The notes beneath the pieces are model-generated. The model had not been told where the DNA came from. It searched no databases and was given only the letters and a program-made list of their open reading frames with translations. The position numbers and the translations under genes were made by a program. This document shows positions 8,275 to 16,742 of a DNA stretch of 33,551 nucleotides, one piece after another. The stretch covers positions 1 to 33,551 of the forward strand of contig DUMM01000130.1 of NCBI GenBank assembly GCA_012839845.1, in the 5' to 3' direction. The first letter of the stretch is position 1. The number at the start of each line of letters is the position of its first letter. The DNA comes from Bacillota bacterium. GTDB lineage: Bacteria; Bacillota; Limnochordia; DTU087.

Positions 8275-11138
8275 GAATCCAGCGGCTGTACATAGGGGAT
8301 TTTGGCATATTTCGCAATCAAGCGTTGGATGAGTTGGCACCTGGATTGGTTGTAATCGGCGGGCCCAATCGGTCTGGCAAGACCACCTTCATGCAGATTC
8401 TGAGATATCTTGGTTACGGTTTTCCGCAAGGAGCCAATCTGCCTCCACCCACCCACGAGTACCACGTGGAAGCGGTGGTGGAAGCCGGAAATGAGCTGTG
8501 GAATATTCGCGTAAACGGGTACGGCAAGCCCCGAGTATCTGGACCTCAAGGCCAGACCGGCAGCATAGAGCGGCTGTTTGGCGGGCTGGATGTGTTTACC
8601 TATCATCAGCTGTTTACCATCAGTTTAGATGAACTGCGGCTACTGCCGGAAGGGTTGGATAAATCGGAGAAGGCGAAGCTGCAGTCAGTTCTGTTGGGGG
8701 CAGGACTGGCCCACGCAGCAAGGCTTCCCAAGCTGAGAGATGAGCTGGAAGCCGAAGCGGAGAAGATCGGGGGAAAACTGGGCAATCCGAGCGTCAAGAT
8801 GTTCAAACCCTATTATAACCAACTCGCGCTGGGAATTAAACAGCGGGATAATGCTCTGGCGGAAATGGATGGATATCGGGCGAGGGTGGAAAGATTGGCG
8901 GATATCGAAGCTCGGATTGAGGAATTGAAGGAGAAGCAGTATGCTGCTGCCCAGCGTGCGGTTGCTGTGGACATCCTGCTTCGGAACTTCGAAGACTATT
9001 CCAGGTGGGTGGAACTGGGCGCAGTCTTGTCTGACCCCAAGGTGCAGCGGCTGCTCAGCAGCTATCCAGATGGGCTGTTGGAAAAGGCAAGGATTCTGCA
9101 AGAAAACTATGAGACTGCCGCGGGTGAATATGAGGCGAAGCTTTCCGCCTTTTCGCAGCGGGCAAGGGGAAAAGATGCGGAAGCTTGGATGAGAACCCTG
9201 CTTGACAGGGCGGAGTGGATTGAAAGGGCCTCTCGGAATCTGTCAGGCATTGCGGCCCGCATCAGTGCTTATGAAAAACGGCGGGAAGCGCACAAGGCCG
9301 AAGAACAGGGGCTGGAGATAGATGTTCGGACAGCTGACTCTACCTGGCGAGGGGGTTTCGAACGCCTCGAAAGGATAGTTGTCCAGGTAGATGAGGATGA
9401 GCTGCGGCAAACGGCGGATGACTATCAGCGTTTGAAAGAAGCAGATGGGATTATCCAGCGGCTGCGGCAGTTAGATGCAGCAGACTTTGGAAAGCAGTTT
9501 AGAGGCTATGCCTTTGGTGCAGCTTTAGTTGTCTTGTTGGGTACTCTCATCGGACTGGTGCTGCCCGCGGCGGGAATCGGCCTTGCGGTTGCAGGGGTTG
9601 TGGGCCTCGGCATCCTCTATATGTACCGCACCATGGCCGGTAATGTGCTGGAAGGCCAACGGCGCAGTATGATGGACAAGCTGCAGGAAATTGCAGCTTC
9701 GCTTGAGCCCCCTCTGAAGGCTGTAGATGGCGACGGATTCCAGAAGTTTGAGCTGCGCCGGCAGCAGGCAGAAACTCGACTTGGGCTTTACCGGGATATT
9801 CTCGGCCTTACCGCTGCTGCGGATGGTCAGCGCTGTCTGGCGCGCTTGGCCGAGTTCAAACAGCTGTGGCAGAGGTACAAGGCCTTGGAGCGGCAGAGAG
9901 AAGCGCTGGATGAAGAACTGCAGGCTATTCTGCCGGGGCTCGATGAGATGTCCCAGCTGGCCGGCGAGCTGGGAGATTGGAATGGAGCTGTTGAGCCGAC
10001 AGCTGCTTCCTTCAACTGCTTGGCCACAGCCATAGAGAAAGCTTACGAGGATCTGCAGGCGGCTAGGGAGGCACAAGCTGCCGAGAACAAACTGGCAGAG
10101 GTGACAGACCGAATTGCCGCACTGGTTCAGGAGTGTCCCTACCTTGAGCAAGATGCTGAGAGTTCGAGAGATCCTTCCCTGCAGCTTGCGGCACTTATCC
10201 GGGCGGGAGAAGAGCGGGTGAAGTATCAGAAGTATGCTGAAGAGAGGGCGGCCATTGCCCAGAGGATTCAGCATTCCCTCGGCCGCCGGGAGGACGAGGC
10301 TTTGAAGACAGCTTTGGCCGAGGCGGCAGCCGCTCGGGATGATGACGGGAAGATGCCAGAAGGGGATGGTCTTGAAGTTCTGGGTTACCTCTATCGGGAA
10401 TATCGTACTCCCAAGGAGTTGGAGGAGTGCTTAAGACAGGCCGATGAAGATTCCCAGAGGATCGATTTGGAAATCAAACAGCTGGAGGAAGAAAGGGCTG
10501 AGCTGAAACGCACCATAGCTGCTTTGGATACTGACCAAACCTTGGCTGAGGCTCAGAGGGCCATCGATGAGGCTAGGGCACAGCTGGAACCCTTGGCCAG
10601 GAAATTCGCAGTTCAGAGGGTAGCGGCCTTCTTCCTGGACACTTTGTATCGGGAGTTTCTGGCTGAGGCCAGGGGTTCTCTTCTTTCGCGGGCCAGCGAG
10701 ATATTCCGGGAGCTTACCCAGGGTGATTATGAACAAATACTACCTATGGATGACTTAACCGAGGCAGGTTTCCAAGTAACCGCGCAGGGTGGAAGGGAGT
10801 TTTTGCCCCATGCCCTTAGCCGGGGGACTAGTGAGCAGCTGTTCCTAGCCGTGCGTTTGGGGAGGATTCTGGAAATCGAACCGCCTCTGCCGGTGATTTT
10901 CGATGACAGCTTGGTGAACTTCGACCGGCGCCATGCTTATCAGGCGGTGCGGGCCCTTGAGCGCCTCGCCCGACGCCATCAGGTGTTTGTGCTCACCTGT
11001 CATCCGGAACTTATTGAAATGGTTGCGGATGTTCAAGAAGAGCAGCCGGTGCAGTACTGGCAGCTGGATAGAGGCGTGTTTTCTCTGGTCGACGGAGAAA
11101 GCCTTGTGAGGTTCCTGGCGGCCCGGGCAACTGCGTAG
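8271..11138 (+). CDS. YhaN-type AAA ATPase (SMC/SbcC-like)
   Basis: This 955-residue protein starts at GTG 8271 and resembles B. subtilis YhaN. The ATPase head is split. Walker A GPNRSGKTT is at residues 31-39, and the C-terminal half has an SR.TSEQLFLAVRLG signature, a Walker B (PVIFDDSLVNFD) and FVLTCHPEL near the end. Long coiled coils (many Glu/Arg/Leu heptads) occupy residues 170-400 and 470-800. Between them, residues 413-455 form two hydrophobic helices, a known oddity of YhaN-type proteins that suggests membrane contact. It presumably powers or gates the YhaO-like nuclease encoded just upstream. The role in repair is inferred from family. Confidence 0.88.
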   Translation: MRIQRLYIGDFGIFRNQALDELAPGLVVIGGPNRSGKTTFMQILRYLGYGFPQGANLPPPTHEYHVEAVVEAGNELWNIRVNGYGKPRVSGPQGQTGSIERLFGGLDVFTYHQLFTISLDELRLLPEGLDKSEKAKLQSVLLGAGLAHAARLPKLRDELEAEAEKIGGKLGNPSVKMFKPYYNQLALGIKQRDNALAEMDGYRARVERLADIEARIEELKEKQYAAAQRAVAVDILLRNFEDYSRWVELGAVLSDPKVQRLLSSYPDGLLEKARILQENYETAAGEYEAKLSAFSQRARGKDAEAWMRTLLDRAEWIERASRNLSGIAARISAYEKRREAHKAEEQGLEIDVRTADSTWRGGFERLERIVVQVDEDELRQTADDYQRLKEADGIIQRLRQLDAADFGKQFRGYAFGAALVVLLGTLIGLVLPAAGIGLAVAGVVGLGILYMYRTMAGNVLEGQRRSMMDKLQEIAASLEPPLKAVDGDGFQKFELRRQQAETRLGLYRDILGLTAAADGQRCLARLAEFKQLWQRYKALERQREALDEELQAILPGLDEMSQLAGELGDWNGAVEPTAASFNCLATAIEKAYEDLQAAREAQAAENKLAEVTDRIAALVQECPYLEQDAESSRDPSLQLAALIRAGEERVKYQKYAEERAAIAQRIQHSLGRREDEALKTALAEAAAARDDDGKMPEGDGLEVLGYLYREYRTPKELEECLRQADEDSQRIDLEIKQLEEERAELKRTIAALDTDQTLAEAQRAIDEARAQLEPLARKFAVQRVAAFFLDTLYREFLAEARGSLLSRASEIFRELTQGDYEQILPMDDLTEAGFQVTAQGGREFLPHALSRGTSEQLFLAVRLGRILEIEPPLPVIFDDSLVNFDRRHAYQAVRALERLARRHQVFVLTCHPELIEMVADVQEEQPVQYWQLDRGVFSLVDGESLVRFLAARATA

Positions 11139-11289
11139 GGACCCAATGGGTTGGCCCTTATGGGCCCCTTGACTATTCCTTGGCTGCAGCTGAGCAATCC
11201 ACCTGAATGACAAGCGGGTGTCCTAAATCCAGAAGCAGTTGTTTGGGCATACTATGGACCAATGAATGCGTCAATGAGAAAAATGAGAA
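11139..11289 (+). other. Intergenic region after the YhaN-like gene
   Basis: The region has a small palindrome ACCCAATGGGT (11141-11151) and a GGCCC/GGGCC hairpin (11153-11166) with no T-run behind it. These may end or stabilise the upstream transcript. I see no gene here. Confidence 0.4.
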
Positions 11290-11318
11290 TTGAAAACCAG
11301 CCGGCACTTGAGTATAAT
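11290..11318 (+). promoter_or_regulatory. Sigma-A promoter of the cation transporter gene
   Basis: TTGAAA at 11290-11295, a 17-base spacer and a perfect TATAAT at 11313-11318. Transcription would begin near 11325, leaving a leader of about 150 bases before the start codon of the cation diffusion facilitator. Confidence 0.75.
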
Positions 11319-11394
11319 GAACGCAAGCCCCGCAATGGTGTCAGGCGACTTTCCGCCCCGAATGGGCAGAAGGCGCTGGGCTGGTTTTCAGCAG

Positions 11395-11451
11395 CAGGTA
11401 CAGATCTTCAACCTGTGGGACTCAATGGCTAATTGGGAACCACAGGTTTTT
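11395..11451 (+). promoter_or_regulatory. Leader attenuator: intrinsic terminator with a competing hairpin
   Basis: AACCTGTGG (11410-11418) pairs with CCACAGGTT (11440-11448). Inside this, after a GA/AA internal loop, CTCAAT pairs with ATTGGG. The stem runs into TTTTT at 11447-11451, so it is a good rho-independent terminator. It lies 22 bases before the ATG and 9 bases before the GAGGAGG site. CAGGT at 11395-11399 can instead pair with ACCTG at 11411-11415, which would break the terminator. The 70 bases between the promoter and this element contain small stems (GGCG/CGCC and GCTG/CAGC) and could be a metal-sensing aptamer. I cannot assign it to a known riboswitch class. Confidence 0.6.
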
Positions 11452-11473
11452 GTCCTTAATGAGGAGGGGCAGT

Positions 11474-12376
11474 ATGGATGAAAACACCCGGTACAAGATG
11501 GGAAGGCGCGTTTCTTGGCTGACAATCATCGGGAACCTGATGCTGGCGACGGGTAAGGCAGCAGCGGGACTGCTCTATGGGAGCTCGGTGTTAATGGCAG
11601 ATGCCGTGCATTCCTTATCTGATGTTGCAACAACGGTGGTGGTACTTTTCGCCATGCGGATCTCCAAGGAGCCGCCGGATGCTGAGCATCCTTACGGTCA
11701 CGGCCGCGCGGAAAGCATAGCTGCCAAAGTCCTGGCAGTAACGCTGGTTCTCATGGGCCTCAGCATAGCAGGCACCGCTGTACAACAGATGTTTACTGCT
11801 AGCTTCGCAGTTCCCGGTCAGTTGGCCCTTTGGGTTGTTGTGGTTTCCATTGCAGCTAAAGAAGCCATGTACCGATACTCCATCGCGGTGGGGAAAAGGA
11901 TCAACAGCTCAGTCCTGATAGCCGATGCCATGGAGCACCGTTCCGATGCCTTGTCATCTGTTGCGGCGCTTATCGGTATTGTCGGTGCTAGAGTAGGGTA
12001 TCCCATTTGCGATCCTTTGGCAGCAGTGGTGGTGTCGATTTTCATCATCAAGATGGGGGTCGGGATATTCTTGGAATCCTCCAATGAACTGATGGATGCC
12101 CAGGTTCACGGCGAGCTGGCAGCAGAAGTTGAGAAGTGTGCAAGCAGCGTACCGGGAGTTGAACATGTTGACGAAGTTCGGATCCGAAAATACGGTCAGT
12201 ATCACTTCGTAGATATGAAGCTCAGTGTGGATAAGGATTTGACGGTGTGGGAGGGCCATGACATCGCCTCCCAGGTAAAGACCAAAGTGCAAAGCGCGGT
12301 TCCTTCCGTGGGTGATGTATTCGTACACGTCGACCCATATCCCGACGGCCGCGATTTGGCCGATTCGGACAGTTAA
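11474..12376 (+). CDS. Cation diffusion facilitator (CDF) family transporter
   Basis: A 300-residue secondary transporter that exports divalent metal (Zn, Mn, Fe, Co or Ni) against protons. Six membrane helices occupy roughly residues 12-200. The transport site is visible as His46/Asp50 in helix 2 (DAVHSLSD) and as the His/Asp pair of EHRSDALSS in helix 5. The family HPYGHGRAE loop lies between helices 2 and 3. The C-terminal 85 residues form the cytoplasmic ferredoxin-like dimer domain (VDEVRIRKYG...FVDMKL.VD). ATG 11474 is chosen because GAGGAGG at 11461-11467 precedes it; upstream in-frame starts fall before that site. It is a single-gene unit with its own promoter, leader and terminator. 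The metal cannot be told from sequence. Confidence 0.92.
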   Translation: MDENTRYKMGRRVSWLTIIGNLMLATGKAAAGLLYGSSVLMADAVHSLSDVATTVVVLFAMRISKEPPDAEHPYGHGRAESIAAKVLAVTLVLMGLSIAGTAVQQMFTASFAVPGQLALWVVVVSIAAKEAMYRYSIAVGKRINSSVLIADAMEHRSDALSSVAALIGIVGARVGYPICDPLAAVVVSIFIIKMGVGIFLESSNELMDAQVHGELAAEVEKCASSVPGVEHVDEVRIRKYGQYHFVDMKLSVDKDLTVWEGHDIASQVKTKVQSAVPSVGDVFVHVDPYPDGRDLADSDS

Positions 12377-12436
12377 TATGTGCTGTATGTAACCCTCATT
12401 GGTCGGGTGCTGCAGTCAGCGGGAAGGACAGGGTAG

Positions 12437-12464
12437 AAAGGGGTGGACTAAATCCACCCCTTTT
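12437..12464. terminator. Strong intrinsic terminator between convergent genes
   Basis: AAAGGGGTGGA (12437-12447) pairs with TCCACCCCTTT (12453-12463) around a 5-base loop, followed by TTTTGGTTTT on the plus strand. It ends the transporter transcript. On the minus strand it can also serve the DUF1667 operon, which stops 12 bases away. Confidence 0.88.
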
Positions 12465-12475
12465 GGTTTTATCAC

Positions 12476-12880
12476 TTAAGCTGCACCGTCAATCCTTTTC
12501 ATATCCCGGCTGGCGATGACATCAACGCCTGTATCGAGGAGATTGGCTAAAATCGCGTCGCCGGTCTTAACGGGAGCGGTTACCTCTACCTGGGCTAGGA
12601 CCCGCATGGCTTCAGCCAAGAGTTCCTTGGGAATAGCGTCTGAGGTTCTCACGGGCAGCAGGGGCAGGCTGGCGTTGCGAATTCTGACGGTGGTGGTCAA
12701 AACCCTCTTCGGGTTCAGCACTTCGTTTTCAGCATACATCTCTCCCCGCCGGCACTGAAACCCCGTGATGGACAGCTTTCCGTCGGCATCTTTCCTTACC
12801 TCCAGCAGGCAGCCGGTGGGGCAGACGATGCAGGTCATCCTCCGATAAAACCCCTGATCAGTTTGAGTGTCGATAGCCAT
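12476..12880 (-). CDS. DUF1667 protein, small Cys-rich partner of a glycerol-3-phosphate-type oxidoreductase
   Basis: The 134-residue protein has a Cys cluster near the N-terminus (CIVCPTGC and later FQCRRG), then RVLTTTVRI and PVRTSDAIPKELL, the usual DUF1667 pattern. Such genes usually follow a GlpA-like dehydrogenase and a small FAD oxidoreductase, as here. It may carry Fe-S for electron transfer, in place of GlpC. ATG 12880 has GGAGG 9 bases upstream. It is the last gene of the three-gene leftward operon and lies 26 bases after the gene before it. Confidence 0.85.
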   Translation of the reverse strand: MAIDTQTDQGFYRRMTCIVCPTGCLLEVRKDADGKLSITGFQCRRGEMYAENEVLNPKRVLTTTVRIRNASLPLLPVRTSDAIPKELLAEAMRVLAQVEVTAPVKTGDAILANLLDTGVDVIASRDMKRIDGAA

Positions 12881-12906
12881 CTGGGTTTTCCTCCCTCCGA
12901 GAGTAC

Positions 12907-14199
12907 TTACGCGCTTGGTTCTGCCGCAACAAGCAGCTCTTGTCCTGGGGCTTTTCCTGCCTGGAAAAGGCTCTCCCAGTGCTGGGCTTTGAGCCTAATT
13001 TTCAGCATTTCGCTCGGTCGCACCTGGCGCTTCTTTGCCAAGGTCACTCCACTGAGGGTCAAAGTGACGGCATCCATGGGATGCGACACCCGCATGTATA
13101 GGTCCACCTCTGCGCCCGCAGTGATCCGCTGCGGCAGTACGTATCTGAGGTTGCTTCCGGGTTTGAGGGCAAGCTGCTGCCCGCCGTCCCGGCCGCTGCC
13201 AGCTTCGTCAGCTGTCTCCCTCAGCGCATGGCGGGCTGCCTCTTCACCGGCGATTTCCGCTTCTTCACTGACATAGTCCACCAGGTCATGGACATGAAGG
13301 ACATTGCCGCAGGCAAAGATTCCGGAAACCAGAGTTTCCCGCTTCTCATCGACAACAGGTCCGCCGGTCCTCGGGTCCAAAGGCACGCCTGCCGTTTGGG
13401 AAAGCTCATTTTCAGGGATTAGGCCCACCGAAAGGAGGAGGGTATCGCAGGGGATATACCTCTCGGTGCCGGCAATTGGACACCAGTTGTCATCGACTTG
13501 GCTGACGGTTACCCCTTCGACCCGGTCTTTGCCGTGGATCATGGTTACAGTGGAACTGAGGTAAAGGGGGATATTGAAATCCTCCAGACACTGGGCGATA
13601 TTCCTAGCCAGCCCGGCCGGATACGGCATGATTTCCACCACTGCCTCCACTTTTGCCCCTTCCAGGGTAAAGCGTCTGGCCATAATCAATCCGATGTCTC
13701 CAGAGCCCAGGATGACAACCCGTTTGCCCGGCATGTAACCCTCCATATTGACAAACCGCTGGGCAGTGCCGGCAGTGTAGATGCCGGCAGGCCGGGTTCC
13801 GGGAATAGTCAAAGCTCCCCGGGTGCGCTCCCGGCACCCCATGGCCAGCACCACCGCCTTGGCCTTCAGCTTAACAAGTCCGTGGTCGGGATGAATAGCG
13901 GTTATTTCCTTGGTTGGCGTCAGGCTTAAGACCATGGTGTTGAGATACACATGGATATTGGGATCGGCTTCCACCTGGGGTATAAAGCGATAGGCGTACT
14001 CAGGCCCAGTCAGCTCTTCCTTGAACCTGTGAAGCCCGAAGCCGTTGTGGATGCACTGCTGCAAGATTCCGCCCAGCTCGTGATTCCGCTCCAGTATTGT
14101 CACATGTTCTGCTCCCGCCCTGCGGGCAGCAAGGGCTGCCGCCAGACCCGCCGGGCCGCCGCCGATAACAGCTACATCGGTATAACGGATGCTACGCAT
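12907..14199 (-). CDS. FAD/NAD-dependent oxidoreductase, GlpB-position partner
   Basis: A 430-residue pyridine-nucleotide-disulfide-type flavoprotein without a visible redox disulfide. FAD-binding GGGPAGLAAA is at the N-terminus, then GCRERTRGALTIPGTRPAG, a second Rossmann motif LGSGDIGLIMARR for NAD(P), and GIFACGNVLHVHDLVDYV near the C-terminal FAD contact. A beta domain of about 80 residues follows. In Thermotoga and many Clostridia this protein sits between a GlpA-like dehydrogenase and DUF1667, forming an electron-transferring dehydrogenase complex. ATG 14199 lies inside the end of the upstream gene (8-base overlap), which supports coupled translation. Confidence 0.87.
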   Translation of the reverse strand: MRSIRYTDVAVIGGGPAGLAAALAARRAGAEHVTILERNHELGGILQQCIHNGFGLHRFKEELTGPEYAYRFIPQVEADPNIHVYLNTMVLSLTPTKEITAIHPDHGLVKLKAKAVVLAMGCRERTRGALTIPGTRPAGIYTAGTAQRFVNMEGYMPGKRVVILGSGDIGLIMARRFTLEGAKVEAVVEIMPYPAGLARNIAQCLEDFNIPLYLSSTVTMIHGKDRVEGVTVSQVDDNWCPIAGTERYIPCDTLLLSVGLIPENELSQTAGVPLDPRTGGPVVDEKRETLVSGIFACGNVLHVHDLVDYVSEEAEIAGEEAARHALRETADEAGSGRDGGQQLALKPGSNLRYVLPQRITAGAEVDLYMRVSHPMDAVTLTLSGVTLAKKRQVRPSEMLKIRLKAQHWESLFQAGKAPGQELLVAAEPSA

Positions 14200-15670
14200 C
14201 GGCTTCTCCCCCTTTCAAGAAGGCTTTGGCTTCCGCAGCCAGAAGTTCAGTATTCCTGCCACGTTTCGTAATTTCCAGGGGAGAAACTCCCAACTCTCGG
14301 GCCAGGATCCTGACAACATACGGTGTACAAAAACCCCCTTGGCAGCGTCCCATCCCTGCCCGGGTGAGGAACTTGACTCCGTCCACCGTCCGGGCGCCTC
14401 TCCTTACGGCATCGACGATTTCGCCTTCGGTCACTGTCTCACAGCGGCAGACCACGTGGGCATAGAGGGGATCCCTCTTGATGACCTCCTCTTTCTCCTC
14501 ATCGGAAAGCTTCTTGAACCGGATGACTCTAGGCCGCCGGGGGTTGAAATCCGGCTTCGGCATGAGCTCAAGTCCTGCCTCGGCCAGCATCTCGGCGACA
14601 TGTTCCGCGATGGCAGGGGAAGCAGTCAAGCCCGGCGATTCTATGCCCAAAAGGTGAACAGCCCGGCCGCTGTGGGAGGTTTCAAAGATAAAGTCTCCAG
14701 TGGGCGAGCCTGCCCGGAGGCCGGCAAAAGCCGCGATGATATCCCGCCTCTGGATCTTGGGAACCAGTCTTTGTGTAAAGGCCAGGATTTCATCAAGGCC
14801 GGCTGCCGTGGTAGAAAGGTCATCCTTTCGCGGCATTTCCAGGGCGGTAGGCCCGATCATTATGTTGCCGCCGACGGTGGGGATTACCAGGATACCCTTT
14901 GACTTGGGCGTTGGAACGGGGAAGATGGTGTGTTTAACTAGATCCCCCACCCGCTGATCGAGAATGTACTCTTCGCCTTTGCGGGGAATCAGGGAGGGGA
15001 CATCTAAGCCGCACATCCTCGCCACATCGTCAGCAAAAAGGCCGGCGGCGTTGACTATATACTTCGCCTTCCACGTGCCGCCATCTTGAGAAGTAATGGT
15101 GAATCCGTCATCCCCGCAGGAGATGCCGGTTACTGCGACTTCAGTATAAACATCGGCGCCGTTGGCTGCGGCATTCTCTGCCTGAGCATGGGCAAGGGCA
15201 AAGGGGGCAACGATCCCTCCGGAAGCAGCCCGCAGCACCATGGTTATTTCCCCTGACAGGTTTGGCTCCAGGCGGCGGGCTGTATCGCCATCTAACAGCT
15301 CCATTCCGGGAACGCCGTTATCAAGTCCCTGTTGGTAAAAACGCCGCAGGATTTGCTCCTCCTCAGGGGTCCTGGCCACCATCATAAGGCCGTTGCGCTG
15401 GAAGGGGACGTCGAGCTCATCACAGAGCTGATCGTACATGCGGTTGCCGGCTACGCAGAGCCTTGCCATCCACGAACCAGGTTTATTGTGAAAACCTGCG
15501 TGGACTATGCCGCTGTTGGCCTTGGTGGCACCCCAGCCCACCTCAGCTTCCTTTTCCAGCAGTGCAGCCTTCAGCTGGTAGCGGGAGAGAGTTCGCAGCA
15601 CCGCAGTGCCCACAACTCCCCCGCCGATGACAACAACATCGTACTGGGTTCGTTCGCCCAATCGTGACAC
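14192..15670 (-). CDS. GlpA-like FAD-dependent dehydrogenase with C-terminal [2Fe-2S] domain
   Basis: The protein is 492 residues and related to anaerobic glycerol-3-phosphate dehydrogenase (GlpA) and to L-2-hydroxyglutarate-type DAO oxidases. The FAD motif GGGVVGTA is at the N-terminus, then GATKANSGIVHAGFH, NAAGLFAD and GLRAGSPTGDF. The C-terminal 100 residues are a BFD-like domain with four Cys (CRCETVTEGEI and GRCQGGFC) for a [2Fe-2S] cluster. The likely substrate is glycerol-3-phosphate, giving DHAP; a related hydroxy acid is possible. GTG 15670 is the probable start, with AGAGAGG very close upstream. It is the first gene of the operon and lies behind a promoter and an attenuator. DHAP also arises in the BMC aldolase step. 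Confidence 0.82.
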   Translation of the reverse strand: MSRLGERTQYDVVVIGGGVVGTAVLRTLSRYQLKAALLEKEAEVGWGATKANSGIVHAGFHNKPGSWMARLCVAGNRMYDQLCDELDVPFQRNGLMMVARTPEEEQILRRFYQQGLDNGVPGMELLDGDTARRLEPNLSGEITMVLRAASGGIVAPFALAHAQAENAAANGADVYTEVAVTGISCGDDGFTITSQDGGTWKAKYIVNAAGLFADDVARMCGLDVPSLIPRKGEEYILDQRVGDLVKHTIFPVPTPKSKGILVIPTVGGNIMIGPTALEMPRKDDLSTTAAGLDEILAFTQRLVPKIQRRDIIAAFAGLRAGSPTGDFIFETSHSGRAVHLLGIESPGLTASPAIAEHVAEMLAEAGLELMPKPDFNPRRPRVIRFKKLSDEEKEEVIKRDPLYAHVVCRCETVTEGEIVDAVRRGARTVDGVKFLTRAGMGRCQGGFCTPYVVRILARELGVSPLEITKRGRNTELLAAEAKAFLKGGEADA

Positions 15671-15700
15671 CTCTCTCTGATCTGGTTCAATTTAGCGGGC

Positions 15701-15788
15701 AAATAAAAAGATCCTGAGATCCAGGGTAACCGAAATTACCCCTGGTCTCTCAGGATCTTCTCCTTATCTCCTGTCCTGAACTACCAGG
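15701..15788 (-). promoter_or_regulatory. Leader attenuator of the GlpA-like operon (terminator with antiterminator)
   Basis: Read on the minus strand, AAGATCCTGAGAGACCAGG and the following bases pair with the segment ending TCTCAGGATCTT (15708-15759). This is a stem of about 20 pairs with few mismatches, running into TTTTTATTT at 15709-15701. It lies 30 bases before the start codon, where a terminator can only regulate the operon it precedes. Upstream leader segments CCTGGT (15788-15783) and CAGGA (15778-15774) are complementary to ACCAGG (15746-15741) and TCCTG (15755-15751) in the first terminator arm and can form a nested competing hairpin. B. subtilis glpD is controlled by such a leader terminator with the protein GlpP. 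Whether a protein or a ligand acts here is unknown. Confidence 0.75.
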
Positions 15789-15821
15789 TTCCATTTTCTG
15801 TGAGCCTTTTCTTTCATATCT

Positions 15822-15850
15822 ATTCTACTCTTCAACTCCCAACCTGACAA
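15822..15850 (-). promoter_or_regulatory. Sigma-A promoter of the GlpA-like operon
   Basis: On the minus strand TTGTCA (15850-15845), a 17-base spacer and TAGAAT (15827-15822). Both boxes match the consensus at five of six positions. The predicted start near 15815 gives a leader of about 145 bases that contains the attenuator. Confidence 0.75.
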
Positions 15851-16006
15851 GGGAAATCAGGCACAAAGCTCCAGATGCTGAGACAACTCTGCCGAGAGGA
15901 ACCTGCAGCCCCTGAACGGTCTGCCTCTTGGAGAGCCGGCGGCGGGGTAATGCATCCTAGTCCTTCAGCATATGTTTGGAAAAGAGCGGGGGAAGGGTTG
16001 ATCGAG

Positions 16007-16714
16007 TTGTACGTTTTAGTAATACGGCGGCGGGTCCTGGTGCCTATCCTCCTTGCCTGCACGTGGCTGGCGGTTTTCGGCTTGGTCTTGGCAGGTCTCC
16101 TGCCGGAACGCCGGGTAATCGTCATCGACCCCGGTCACGGCGGCATCGACGGCGGCACCAGCGCCAACGGTCTCTTGGAAAAGGACGTCAACCTGCGGAT
16201 GGGCCACATCCTGCGGCAGGTGCTGGAGGCCCATCAGTACCAAGTGGTGATGACCAGAACCGACGACAGCGACGTATCGCATTTTGTGCCCGAGGGGACC
16301 AGCCGCTACCGGCGGGACTTAAAGGGCAGAGTCAGATTGGTGGGGAGGGTGCGGCCCATCACTTTCATCAGCATCCACGTCAACTGGCACAAGGACAGCT
16401 GGCGCCGTGGTGCCATTGTCTATTACCAGGAAGGAGAAGAGGAAAGCCGCCTTCTGGCAGAGGCCGTCCAAAAGGAACTCAACCTCATCCAGGAAGTCAA
16501 GCGGCAGGTCAGGAGTGGAGACTTTTATGTCCTCCGCAATACCGATATTCCTGCCGTGCTGATTGAAATCGGCTTTATTTCCAATCCAGAGGACCGCAAA
16601 TTGATGCAGGATGAGGTCTATCTCACCAAGCAGGCGGAGGCCATTATGGCAGGGCTTGAGGCTTTCTTGCAGGAGGTTAGACCCACAGACCGCTCCCCTC
16701 GCGGTCGAAGATAA
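16007..16714 (+). CDS. cwlD: N-acetylmuramoyl-L-alanine amidase CwlD
   Basis: Spore-cortex amidase of the Amidase_3 fold, which removes peptide side chains so that muramic-delta-lactam can form, a need for germination. From TTG 16007 the product is 235 residues, close to B. subtilis CwlD (237). It has one N-terminal membrane helix (residues 10-32), DPGHGGIDGG with zinc ligand His44, LLEKDVNLRMG with the Glu ligand, SIHVNW with the second His, and LIEIGFISNPED at the end. GGGGGAAGGG at 15988-15997 supports this start; the frame is open from 15875 (another start ATG 15950), but that extension lacks family similarity. The gene directs the mature domain to the outside of the membrane. Confidence 0.9.
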   Translation: MYVLVIRRRVLVPILLACTWLAVFGLVLAGLLPERRVIVIDPGHGGIDGGTSANGLLEKDVNLRMGHILRQVLEAHQYQVVMTRTDDSDVSHFVPEGTSRYRRDLKGRVRLVGRVRPITFISIHVNWHKDSWRRGAIVYYQEGEEESRLLAEAVQKELNLIQEVKRQVRSGDFYVLRNTDIPAVLIEIGFISNPEDRKLMQDEVYLTKQAEAIMAGLEAFLQEVRPTDRSPRGRR

Positions 16715-16742
16715 AAAAAGCCCGGCTGCTCCTTTGCCGGGC
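16713..16742 (-). terminator. Intrinsic terminator, best read leftward
   Basis: GCCCGGC (16720-16726) pairs with GCCGGGC (16736-16742) over a 9-base loop. Seven A at 16713-16719 become a U-run after the stem on the minus strand. On the plus strand the stem follows the cwlD stop but is followed by CCCAACG, so it is weak for cwlD. No minus-strand gene is visible to its right. Confidence 0.65.

Noticed and set aside
11325-11409. T-box leader before the cation transporter
   Set aside because: There is no AGGGTGG...CCGCG T-box sequence, and the gene is not an amino-acid gene.
11290-11481. 63-residue rightward ORF in the leader of the cation transporter
   Set aside because: It begins inside the promoter and covers the attenuator; the protein has no recognisable features.
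12863-15667. Several long rightward ORFs opposite the GlpA-like operon
   Set aside because: They are mirror frames of the three well-supported leftward genes and have no family motifs.
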